A DNA stretch of 5,165 bases. Source: Mailhella sp. GTDB lineage: Bacteria; Desulfobacterota; Desulfovibrionia; Desulfovibrionales; Desulfovibrionaceae. Location: positions 1-5,165 of the forward strand of contig JAKSQA010000086.1 in assembly GCA_024404335.1 (NCBI GenBank), in the 5' to 3' direction. The notes beneath the pieces were generated by a model. That model was not told the origin of the DNA and searched no databases. It saw only the letters and a program-made list of their open reading frames with translations. Each line of letters begins with the position of its first letter. Within the stretch, counting starts at the first letter, position 1. Both the position numbers and the translations under genes were made by a program. Shown piece after piece: positions 1 through 5,165 of the stretch.

Positions 1-99
1 GCCGTTCTTGGAGGGCTGCCCTACGACCGCACAGATCTTTGTGGTGCCGATGTCGAGGCCTACGATATAATCGGAATTCTCATTATATATTTCGGACAT
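1..99 (-). CDS. ftsA: Cell division protein FtsA, N-terminal fragment (cut by window edge)
   Basis: Only the first 33 codons are inside the window; the frame runs open off the left edge. FtsA is an actin-like ATPase that tethers FtsZ to the cytoplasmic membrane and recruits later divisome proteins. After a short polar leader (MSEIYNENSDY) the translation gives VGLDIGTTKICAVVG at about residues 13-27, the phosphate-1 strand-turn-strand that opens the actin/FtsA fold and is characteristic of FtsA. The ATG at 97-99 is preceded by GGCGG at 107-111, seven bases upstream, a one-mismatch Shine-Dalgarno, so initiation looks weaker than for the mur genes. It lies 151 nt downstream of ftsQ, the normal ftsQ-ftsA order, and ftsZ would be expected next outside the window. 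Identity rests on the motif plus position. Confidence 0.93.
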   Translation of the reverse strand, partial: MSEIYNENSDYIVGLDIGTTKICAVVGQPSKNG

Positions 100-208
100 A
101 GGAAACCCGCCGACGATGTGAGTACAGAAGAATACTCCGCAGGAGCGGAATCGGAATCCCGATAGTGCGGATATAGGAAAAAATGATGGCTACAACGAAA
201 AAAACCAT
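83..208 (-). CDS. Possible small hydrophobic ORF, 41 codons, in ftsQ-ftsA spacer
   Basis: I do not recognise this as a known family. An ATG at 206-208 opens a 41-codon frame that fills most of the ftsQ-ftsA spacer and ends with TAA at 83-85, 17 nt inside ftsA in another frame. The peptide begins MVFFVVAIIFSYI, continues with an Ile/Pro/Leu-rich stretch, and ends with a basic cluster (HRRR at about residues 32-35), a pattern that could be a single membrane segment with a positive cytoplasmic tail. Against it, there is no Shine-Dalgarno before the ATG (the upstream bases are GCATTTTTGTG), and the hydrophobic start is encoded by the T-rich arm of a possible hairpin, so the hydrophobicity may only reflect base composition. 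The frame is in phase with ftsQ and has no stop between the ftsQ TAA and its own TAA. Probably spurious. Confidence 0.13.
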   Translation of the reverse strand: MVFFVVAIIFSYIRTIGIPIPLLRSILLYSHRRRVSYVRNI

Positions 209-210
209 CA
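178..210 (-). terminator. Weak hairpin with T6 tract between ftsQ and ftsA
   Basis: Read on the minus strand, TGATGG (205-210) can pair perfectly with CCATCA (184-189) around a 15-nt loop, and six T residues (178-183) follow directly. This has the layout of an intrinsic terminator or attenuator placed to lower transcription from the mur genes into ftsA. The stem is only 6 bp with three G-C pairs and the loop is large, so by itself it would be inefficient. The plus strand lacks a T-tract after the hairpin, so any effect is on the dcw transcript. Function is inferred from shape only. Confidence 0.25.
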
Positions 211-250
211 CAAAAATGCCGCGTTGTCCAGCGTTTTGTGGATCTTCGTG

Positions 251-1168
251 TTAATCCCCGGATTTTGTCCAGACCTGGCCGTCGGCGGCGCGTATTTCCG
301 TGACCGAGTAGGATTCCCTTCGCTTCTCGATGTCGGTGACTACCGTGGCCATCATCTTGAGGTTGGCCTTCCAGTTCTCCGCCCCGATGCAGAGCCTGAG
401 GTGCCTGCTTTCCCAGTATAGCTCGAATCCGCTGCCTGCGCTGACCTTGATCCAGGATATCTGCGACGCGTCGAATGGGAATCCGGCGTAGCCGAAGGCT
501 TCCAGGAAATCAGCCACGAGAGGCAGTGATTCCTCGCCGCCGGGGCCGATTTCAAGGATGGGAAGCGACGTGAAGTTCGTCTTCGTCACGGGGGAGATCA
601 GCTCACCCTTCCCGTTGACGTAGTACAGGACACCGTTTTTCCGGGCGCAGAAGCGGGGTTCGCGCTCCTCAACCTTGATAACGAATCTTCCCGGGAGTTC
701 CCGCCGTACGGAAATGCTGCTGATCCACGGATCGTTCATGAGCTTCTTCTCAAGGTCATGAATGTTGACAAGCAGGCTGTTCCGGCCTTTTTCCAGCCCC
801 GCATCGGCAAGAAGCGGAAGGACGGAAGAGCGTTTCACGCCTTCGATATTCACTTCCGTCACATTGAAGTAGTCGCTGGTGATACAGAAGCTGCGGGCCG
901 CCCTGTAGCAGAAGAAGCCGGCCGCAAGGACCGAGCACACGATGGCCGTCGAAAGGAGGAGCGCGAAAAACGAGCGGGCGACTCCTTTGGGTACTCTGAC
1001 CGGACGGCGTTCCCTGGTCTTCTTCTTTTTGGGGGCAGGGGGCTGGACAGGCTTTTCCTCAATCCGCCGGCGGTTTCCGCTGTGGCGCTTCTGAGGCTTC
1101 TGCACCGCATCCGGAAGGGGGCGGAGGGAGTTTCCGTGTTTTTTCTTTTTTATGGGAGGCATGGCCAC
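251..1168 (-). CDS. ftsQ: Cell division protein FtsQ/DivIB (POTRA domain)
   Basis: FtsQ is a bitopic inner-membrane protein that, with FtsB and FtsL, links early divisome proteins to the septal synthase FtsW-FtsI. The 305-residue product has a long cytoplasmic tail (1-62) rich in Lys, Arg and Pro, one membrane helix at about 66-89, and a periplasmic POTRA domain at about 100-170. The POTRA part contains FNVTEVNIEG and NDPWISSISVRRELPGRFVI followed by KVEEREP, the typical FtsQ strand-helix-strand wording. A second periplasmic beta domain begins near YYVNGKGELI (182-191). Length fits the family, towards the long side because of the tail. The start is taken as GTG at 1166-1168 because GGAGG (1176-1180) sits seven bases upstream; ATG at 1160-1162, with GGGAG five bases upstream, would remove only two residues. 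With the GTG start it overlaps the end of murB by 19 nt, implying coupled translation. ftsA follows. Confidence 0.93.
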   Translation of the reverse strand: MAMPPIKKKKHGNSLRPLPDAVQKPQKRHSGNRRRIEEKPVQPPAPKKKKTRERRPVRVPKGVARSFFALLLSTAIVCSVLAAGFFCYRAARSFCITSDYFNVTEVNIEGVKRSSVLPLLADAGLEKGRNSLLVNIHDLEKKLMNDPWISSISVRRELPGRFVIKVEEREPRFCARKNGVLYYVNGKGELISPVTKTNFTSLPILEIGPGGEESLPLVADFLEAFGYAGFPFDASQISWIKVSAGSGFELYWESRHLRLCIGAENWKANLKMMATVVTDIEKRRESYSVTEIRAADGQVWTKSGD

Positions 1169-2085
1169 TCCCTGACCTCCGTCTCAAGGAGGACGCCGAA
1201 TTTGTCGGAAACGGATTTTCTGGCGATGGCGATAAGCTCAAGCGCGTCGGAAGTGCGCCCCGTGGTTCCGCACGAGGTGTCGTGGACGAGGAAATTCGCA
1301 TGCATCGGGGAGAAGAAAAGGGATCCGATCCTGCGGTTCTTCATGCCGGCGGCATCCAGAAGGCGTCCTGCGGATTCCCCCTGGGGATTCTTGAATATGC
1401 AGCCCGCCGTTCTGGCTTTTACAGGCTGAGAGGCTGTTTTCGCCGCGATGTTGCGGGCCATGTCGGAACGTATGAGCTCTGAAGGCCGGGCGGGGAATGC
1501 CATGACGGCTTCCAGAACGATGAACCAGGATGGGGCTTTCCGCACGGAGAAATGCCTGTATGAATATTCGCAGTCGGAGGCCTGTATGTGCAGGATTCCT
1601 TCTTCCGGTGTCCAGATCTCAAGCTCTTCGATCAGGGGGGCGGTGCTGCAGCCGTAGGCGCCGGCGTTCATCGCTATGGCGCCTCCGAGCCTTCCCGGGA
1701 TGCCTACCAGCCCTTCAAGCCCGGAGCAGCCGTTCGCGGCGCACCATCCGAGGAGCCTGGGTACGGGCATGCCTGCACCGGCCCTGACAAGCATGCGGCA
1801 TGCGCCGTCGGTCTTTTCCGTGCGCAGTATTTCAGGAAAAGCGGGGCTTCCATCGGACTTCCGGGCGCCGAGCAGCGGAGTGATGACCGTGACGGGCAGG
1901 TCGCCGTCCCGGACAAGAAGGTTGCTTCCCCCGCCGAGCACATGCGGTGATCCGCCTGTTTCGGAAAGGACATCGCCCAGCTTCTCCGCATCCTCGGGTG
2001 TTTCGAGGCGGATTTCGGCCAGAGCGGTTCCGCCGAGACGGAGAGTCGTCCGATCGGCAAGCGTGGGGCGGGGGATGATCTTCAC
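1150..2085 (-). CDS. murB: UDP-N-acetylenolpyruvoylglucosamine reductase MurB
   Basis: MurB is the cytoplasmic FAD- and NADPH-dependent enzyme that reduces UDP-GlcNAc-enolpyruvate to UDP-MurNAc, the second committed step of peptidoglycan precursor synthesis. The 311-residue product has TTLRLGGTA (13-21), the FAD-binding GGGSNLLV (51-58), [18 protein letters not shown] (128-145), the substrate-binding YSYRHF with Arg177, [20 protein letters not shown] (228-247) and the terminal catalytic Glu in LLETEV (Glu301). The size and short spacing suggest a type II-like MurB, but I could not align it to be sure. At the position of the usual proton-donating Ser (GSxFKNP) this protein has Cys229. It starts at GTG (2083-2085), whose GTGA overlaps the murC stop; GGAG lies eight bases upstream at 2094-2097. 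No ddl gene separates it from ftsQ. Confidence 0.96.
   Translation of the reverse strand: MKIIPRPTLADRTTLRLGGTALAEIRLETPEDAEKLGDVLSETGGSPHVLGGGSNLLVRDGDLPVTVITPLLGARKSDGSPAFPEILRTEKTDGACRMLVRAGAGMPVPRLLGWCAANGCSGLEGLVGIPGRLGGAIAMNAGAYGCSTAPLIEELEIWTPEEGILHIQASDCEYSYRHFSVRKAPSWFIVLEAVMAFPARPSELIRSDMARNIAAKTASQPVKARTAGCIFKNPQGESAGRLLDAAGMKNRRIGSLFFSPMHANFLVHDTSCGTTGRTSDALELIAIARKSVSDKFGVLLETEVREWPCLP
1168..1180 (-). promoter_or_regulatory. Dual Shine-Dalgarno deciding the ftsQ start
   Basis: On the transcribed strand GGAGG (1176-1180) lies seven bases before the GTG at 1166-1168, and GGGAG (1168-1172) lies five bases before the ATG at 1160-1162. Both starts are in frame, six bases apart, inside the 3' end of murB. 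The first is the better match to consensus, so GTG is preferred; the second may be used as well. Confidence 0.6.
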
Positions 2086-3467
2086 GCGAGCTTCTCCAGT
2101 ACCCTGGGGCCGACGGTGGTGACGCTGCCGGCACCCTGCGTGATGAGGACATCGCCGGGCTGCAGGAAGTCCGCAAGCGCATCGACGATCTCGTCGAAGC
2201 TCTGCATATACACCACATCGGTCTTGGACACCTGGCGGATGCCGGTGGCGAGGTTCGCGCCGTTGATGCCGGGAATGGGCTTCTCACAGGCGGGATAGAT
2301 CTCGGTGAGGTAGAGTCTGTCGAGGTGCTCGAATGTCTGGCAGAATTCACCGAAGAGGGCCTGCGTGCGGCTGAAGCGGTGAGGCTGGAAGACCATGACG
2401 AGCCTGCGGCCGGGGAAGACCTGGCGTGCCGTGCGGATGGTCTCCTGGATTTCGGTGGGATGATGCCCGTAGTCATCTATGACGGTGACGCCGTTTTTCT
2501 CGCCCTTTCTTTCAAATCGGCGTCCGACGCCGCAGAAGGAGGCAAGGCCGTCCTTGCATGCCTCGGGGGATATTCCTGCCTGCATGGCGACGCCGATGGC
2601 TGCGAGGGCGTTCAGCACATTGTGCCTGCCCGGCTGGGAAAGCGAGACTTCTTTGAGGAGAAGCTCCTCCCGTCCGTCCCTGTGCCGGAGATAGACGTTG
2701 AACAGGCTTTCCTCGTCGCATCTGATGATTTCACCCCTCAGCCTGCACCCCTCGCTGAATCCATAGGTGAGGCAGGGGCGCTTGATGGCGGGGAGCAGTC
2801 TCTGCACGCCGGGGTCGTCGCCGCAGACGACGTTCATGCCATAGAACGGCACTTTGTTCATGAAATCCGTGAACGCCTTGTCGATGGCCTCCTGCGTGCC
2901 GTAGTGGTCGACATGGTCGTAGTCGACGTTCGTGACGACGTTGATGATCGGAAAGAGGCAGAGGAAGGAGCCGTCGGACTCGTCGGACTCGGCGATGAGG
3001 TATTCGCCACGGCCGAGGTGGCCGTTCGCGCGGTAGGCGTTGAGCAGGCCTCCGATGATGACGGTGGGGTCGAGGCCGGCCGAATCGAAGATGGCCGCTG
3101 TGAGCGATGTGGTGGTGGTCTTTCCGTGGGTGCCTGCTATGGCTACACCGGTGCGGAGACGCATCAGCTCGGCGAGCATCTCGGCACGGGGAATGACGGG
3201 AATGCGTCTTTCGCGGGCGGCTGCGACTTCGGGGTTGTCATCGGAGACTGCAGAAGAGCGGACGACGACCTGCGGGTCGTCGAGGTTCTCAGCGGAATGG
3301 CCGATATGGATGACGGCGCCGAGGTCGCGGAGCCGGCGGACGGCGGCGCCGTTGGAGAGATCGGAGCCATGGACGGTATAGCCCAGATTGAGAAGTACTT
3401 CGGCAATGCCGCTCATTCCTGAGCCGCCGATGCCTATCATGTGGATGGCGCGGATCTTGTTGTCCAT
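2082..3467 (-). CDS. murC: UDP-N-acetylmuramate--L-alanine ligase MurC
   Basis: MurC is the cytoplasmic ATP-dependent ligase that adds L-Ala to UDP-MurNAc, the first of the Mur ligases. The 461-residue product is complete and of normal length. The N-terminal UDP-binding domain opens with [16 protein letters not shown] (10-25) and GSDLS (34-38). The central ATPase domain has the P-loop [10 protein letters not shown] (111-120), ESDESDGSF (160-168), and [11 protein letters not shown] (180-190). [15 protein letters not shown] (280-294) and GVGRRFE (313-319) precede the C-terminal domain, with [10 protein letters not shown] (331-340), QPHRFSRT (361-368) and GAGSV (445-449). The HPTEI and HRFSR signatures separate MurC from MurD, MurE and MurF. 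The ATG at 3465-3467 has AGGGGA six bases upstream (3474-3479). It follows murG after 60 nt and ends in a 4-nt overlap with murB. All key motifs look intact. Confidence 0.98.
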   Translation of the reverse strand: MDNKIRAIHMIGIGGSGMSGIAEVLLNLGYTVHGSDLSNGAAVRRLRDLGAVIHIGHSAENLDDPQVVVRSSAVSDDNPEVAAARERRIPVIPRAEMLAELMRLRTGVAIAGTHGKTTTTSLTAAIFDSAGLDPTVIIGGLLNAYRANGHLGRGEYLIAESDESDGSFLCLFPIINVVTNVDYDHVDHYGTQEAIDKAFTDFMNKVPFYGMNVVCGDDPGVQRLLPAIKRPCLTYGFSEGCRLRGEIIRCDEESLFNVYLRHRDGREELLLKEVSLSQPGRHNVLNALAAIGVAMQAGISPEACKDGLASFCGVGRRFERKGEKNGVTVIDDYGHHPTEIQETIRTARQVFPGRRLVMVFQPHRFSRTQALFGEFCQTFEHLDRLYLTEIYPACEKPIPGINGANLATGIRQVSKTDVVYMQSFDEIVDALADFLQPGDVLITQGAGSVTTVGPRVLEKLA

Positions 3468-3490
3468 GCGGATTCCCCTGATGATTGTGA

Positions 3491-3504
3491 CGGCCGAACG
3501 GCCG
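3491..3504 (-). repeat. Short GC-rich hairpin in murG-murC spacer
   Basis: CGGCC and GGCCG form a perfect 5-bp all-GC stem around a 4-nt loop (GTTC on the transcribed strand), inside the 60-nt gap after the murG stop and 12 nt before the murC Shine-Dalgarno. No T-tract follows on the minus strand, so it is not an intrinsic terminator; it may shape the messenger RNA near the murC ribosome binding site or be incidental in GC-rich DNA. Confidence 0.25.
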
Positions 3505-3527
3505 GCTGAAGGTGAACGGGAATCGTA

Positions 3528-4151
3528 TTATCTGCCGGAGCCGGCAAGGTCAATAAGAATGTCCGCTACGGCGGAAGCGGCATCCGGTCTTGCCAGGGAA
3601 CGGGCTCCGGCGCGCATGGAGGCGAGTGCGGCCTCATCTCTGAGAAGGGATATGATCATGGGGGCGAGTTCCTTCCTGCTGCTCATGGCCGAAGCCTCCT
3701 CCTGCGGGAGGAGCACGCCGCCGCCGGCATCCTGCATGGCCCGTGCGTTGGCGGTCTGATGGTCATGCGCCGCAAAGGGGAAGGGGACATAGACGGCGGG
3801 GGTTCCCGTGGCGGCCAGTTCCGCCATGGAGGTCGCTCCCGCGCGGCAGAAGGCAAGGGCGCTGCGGGCGTATGTTCCGGCCATGTCGTCGATGAAAGGC
3901 CTGACGGTGCGGGAGATCTCCTCCTCGGTCCAGCCCGCTTCGGCATATCCCCGGCGGACGGCGTCATATTCACGCCGGCCTGTCTGATGGATGATGTCGA
4001 TGCCTGCTTCCTTCAGCTCAGGCAGCATGTCCACAATCATGGAATTGAGCGCCTTCGCACCGAGGGATCCGCCCATGACAAGGAGGGATAAGCCTCTTTT
4101 CTCCGTTTCCGCGACCCCCATGATCTCGGTACGGATGGGGTTGCCCGTCAT
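3528..4151 (-). CDS. murG: MurG C-terminal domain (UDP-GlcNAc-binding half)
   Basis: This 207-codon frame carries the second Rossmann-like domain of MurG, which binds the UDP-GlcNAc donor used to convert lipid I to lipid II at the cytoplasmic membrane face. After MTGNPIR it has MGGSLGAKALN (26-36, the GGSxGA loop), HQTG (55-58), RPFIDDM (84-90), CRAGATSMAELAATGTP (102-118) and PFPFAAHDHQTANA (123-136). Glu111 and Gln132 match the residues that contact the nucleotide sugar in the family. The C-terminal end is present and finishes with TAA at 3528-3530. As an independent gene it would start at ATG 4149-4151, overlapping the stop of the N-terminal half as ATGA. No Shine-Dalgarno precedes that ATG, so separate expression would depend on termination-reinitiation. 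The frame stays open upstream to a stop at 4266-4268, which supports an indel rather than a real start. Confidence 0.85.
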   Translation of the reverse strand: MTGNPIRTEIMGVAETEKRGLSLLVMGGSLGAKALNSMIVDMLPELKEAGIDIIHQTGRREYDAVRRGYAEAGWTEEEISRTVRPFIDDMAGTYARSALAFCRAGATSMAELAATGTPAVYVPFPFAAHDHQTANARAMQDAGGGVLLPQEEASAMSSRKELAPMIISLLRDEAALASMRAGARSLARPDAASAVADILIDLAGSGR

Positions 4152-4633
4152 GACGCATTTGACGGGTCGAATCCGGGCCTGTCCTGCGGCTGAGGCCAGG
4201 AGAGGCAGATCTTCTTCGCGATTCGTCCGAGCAGCCTGTTGGCCTGGCCGGGGATGGCATTCTGCTCATGAAGGGCGCAGGGGCACCGCAGAAGCCATGC
4301 GGCGAAGACGGCGGCGAAGGCGGCATAGCCTCCGAAGCCCATGACGGCATGGGGTCTGAATTCCCGCACTACGTTCATGGCCTGCCCTATTCCGGTGCTC
4401 ATGGATGCGAGGGCGGAAAGGGCCTTGAGCCCCCTTCCCATGAATCCCTGGACGGGAAGTCCCACAAAGGCTATGCCGGCCTTTTCGACAAGGTCCTTCT
4501 CCGGGCCGTAGAGGCCGCCGATGAAGAGTATCTGCGCGTCGGGATGCTTGGCGAGGACAGCCTGCGCGGTGGCAAGTGCGGGGAATATGTGGCCGCCGGT
4601 TCCGCCGGTGGTGAGTATGAATCGAAGGGACAT
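4148..4633 (-). CDS. murG: MurG N-terminal domain (lipid I-binding half)
   Basis: This 161-codon frame is the first Rossmann-like domain of MurG, the part that docks on the membrane and binds lipid I. It begins MSLRFILTTGGTGGHIFPAL, with the glycine loop GGTGGH at 10-15 including the conserved His15, then VQGFMGRG (61-68), GFGGYAAF (99-106), and HEQNAIPGQANRLLGR (122-137). The last family-like stretch is KICLSW followed by FDPS (155-158); then Asn-Ala-Ser and a TGA at 4148-4150 follow out of register. The ATG at 4631-4633 is chosen because GGGAG (4639-4643) lies five bases upstream and it sits 2 nt after the ftsW stop; a longer frame to 4792 would overlap ftsW and does not resemble MurG. The domain itself looks intact. 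Confidence 0.87.
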   Translation of the reverse strand: MSLRFILTTGGTGGHIFPALATAQAVLAKHPDAQILFIGGLYGPEKDLVEKAGIAFVGLPVQGFMGRGLKALSALASMSTGIGQAMNVVREFRPHAVMGFGGYAAFAAVFAAWLLRCPCALHEQNAIPGQANRLLGRIAKKICLSWPQPQDRPGFDPSNAS

Positions 4634-4635
4634 GG

Positions 4636-5165
4636 TCACTCCCGTGATGTGCGTGAATAATGAAGCAGGAATCCTGCGCAGATCATGTTGGCGATAAGGC
4701 TGCTGCCTCCGTAGCTGATGAAGGGCAGGGCGACGCCTTTTGGGGGCACGGCACCGAAAACGACGGCGATGTTGAAAAGTATGCTTATGCACATGGCAAC
4801 GGTGAAGCCGAAGGCATTTAGCCGGTCGTGGAGGTCGTGCTGGTGGATAGCCACACGGAAGCAGCGCCAGATGAACGCGGCGAACAGGAACATGAGGACC
4901 GCTACGCCGACGAATCCGACTTCCTCTCCAATGATGGATAGGATGAAGTCGTTATGCGACTGGGAAAGGTATTTGATTTTCTGGAGGCTGCCGCCGATGC
5001 CTGTTCCGAAGAAGCCCCCCATGCCGAGGGCGTAGAGGCTCTGTCTCAGCTGCCATGCCGTGGTTTTCGCATCTGCCGCGAAAGGGTCGAGGAATGCGGT
5101 CCAGCGGTGGAGGCGATAGGGCTCGACCATGATCAGCAGGGCCAGGGCGGCCGCCGCGCCAAGGA
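4636..5165 (-). CDS. ftsW: Septal peptidoglycan polymerase FtsW, C-terminal half (cut by window edge)
   Basis: FtsW is the multi-pass SEDS-family glycosyltransferase that polymerises lipid II at the division septum with FtsI. The window holds the last 175 codons; the frame is open through 5165, so the Met at 5128-5130 is internal, not the start. Visible in order are the end of a membrane helix (ALALLIM), the large periplasmic loop with YRLHRW and FLDP (the conserved Asp of the SEDS active-site loop), LRQSLYALGMGGFFGTGIGG, then QKIKYLSQSHNDFILSIIGE. Three further membrane helices follow, the last two bracketing PPKGVALPFISYGGSSLIAN. The FLDP, QSLYALG, NDFI and PFISYGGSS motifs fit FtsW; the dcw position separates it from RodA and SpoVE. 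SHNDFI replaces the more common HTDFI. It ends in TGA at 4636-4638, two bases before the murG ATG. Confidence 0.95.
   Translation of the reverse strand, partial: LGAAAALALLIMVEPYRLHRWTAFLDPFAADAKTTAWQLRQSLYALGMGGFFGTGIGGSLQKIKYLSQSHNDFILSIIGEEVGFVGVAVLMFLFAAFIWRCFRVAIHQHDLHDRLNAFGFTVAMCISILFNIAVVFGAVPPKGVALPFISYGGSSLIANMICAGFLLHYSRTSRE

Larger units (their letters stand above)
3528..4633 (-). pseudogene. murG: murG as a whole, interrupted by a frame break
   Basis: This span is the full murG locus, listed as one interrupted gene; its two open halves are given separately. Joining frame 1 through Ser158 to frame 2 at Lys-Cys-Val just before the second ATG restores a continuous FDPSKCVMTGNPIR, the expected MurG wording (compare VxGNPVR in the family), and gives a protein of about 368 residues, a normal MurG length. 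The join needs one extra base in TCAAATGC (about 4155-4162), so the sequence looks one base short. There is no X XXY YYZ slippery heptamer at this point that would suggest programmed -1 frameshifting. Because MurG is essential and no other murG is visible here, a truly dead gene would be surprising. A sequencing or assembly deletion, or a functional split, are both more likely than loss of function. Confidence 0.6.

Noticed and set aside
82..110. TATAAT-like -10 element at the start of ftsA
   Set aside because: It falls inside the ftsA coding sequence, and no -35-like hexamer lies 16-18 bases upstream (the bases there are GCGGGT). A TATATC in the spacer likewise lacks a partner at correct spacing.
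1145..1151. A AAA AAG heptamer at codons 6-8 of ftsQ, a possible -1 frameshift site
   Set aside because: The heptamer is in the right phase, but it arises from a Lys run, and a -1 shift gives only about 28 Pro/Ala-rich codons before a stop, with no recognisable product.
1138..1151. T-rich run on the plus strand that looks like a terminator tail
   Set aside because: It is the complement of the Lys codons at the start of ftsQ; no stable hairpin precedes it and nothing is transcribed on the plus strand here.
758..1429. Open frame of 223 codons on the plus strand across the murB-ftsQ junction
   Set aside because: It runs antisense to two genes with clear motifs and resembles no family.
2325..3422. 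Open frame of 365 codons on the plus strand opposite murC
   Set aside because: It is the antisense of a fully convincing MurC; its low-complexity Asp/Glu/Val/Gly-rich translation is typical of the shadow frame of a GC-rich gene and shows no domain.
4634..4792. N-terminal extension of the MurG N-half to an ATG at 4792
   Set aside because: The extra 53 residues overlap ftsW in another frame, are basic and low in family likeness, and the ATG at 4633 has a good Shine-Dalgarno followed directly by the MurG glycine loop.
1..5165. Mobile elements, CRISPR arrays, tRNA or rRNA genes, horizontally acquired cargo
   Set aside because: The window is almost wholly filled by a collinear dcw cluster; I found no transposase, direct repeat array or RNA gene.

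Overview
The window is one stretch of a bacterial division and cell wall (dcw) cluster, with every real gene on the minus strand. Read in transcription order from the right edge it holds the C-terminal half of ftsW (cut by the window), murG, murC, murB, ftsQ and the first 33 codons of ftsA (cut by the left edge). The genes are tightly packed: ftsW and murG are 2 nt apart, murC and murB share a GTGA overlap, murB and ftsQ overlap by 19 nt, and murG and murC are separated by 60 nt. The only larger spacer is the AT-richer 151 nt between ftsQ and ftsA.

The organism is a Gram-negative-type bacterium with a fairly GC-rich genome. The order ftsW-murG-murC-murB-ftsQ-ftsA without a ddl gene between murB and ftsQ, and the wording of the FtsW (a SHNDFI motif), MurG and FtsQ proteins, recall Deltaproteobacteria/Desulfobacterota, perhaps a Desulfovibrio relative. 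This assignment comes from memory of the families and is tentative.

The genes form one pathway. MurB and MurC act in the cytoplasm to make UDP-MurNAc and add its first L-alanine. MurG adds GlcNAc to lipid I on the inner face of the membrane to give lipid II. FtsW polymerises lipid II at the septum. FtsQ and FtsA are scaffolds of the same divisome, joining the periplasmic and cytoplasmic sides.

The main anomaly is murG. Its reading frame breaks at about 4148-4161, so the N-terminal lipid-binding domain (161 codons) and the C-terminal UDP-GlcNAc-binding domain (207 codons) lie in different frames joined by an ATGA stop/start overlap. The break falls almost exactly at the known boundary between the two MurG domains. 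A one-base deletion (real or a sequencing/assembly error) is the simplest explanation, since the missing conserved residues can be read in the second frame just before its ATG. A translationally coupled two-piece MurG is the more exciting alternative. Lesser points are a Cys in place of the usual catalytic Ser of MurB, and a hairpin with a T-tract plus a short hydrophobic ORF in the ftsQ-ftsA spacer. I see no mobile element, CRISPR array, tRNA, rRNA or wholly new system.
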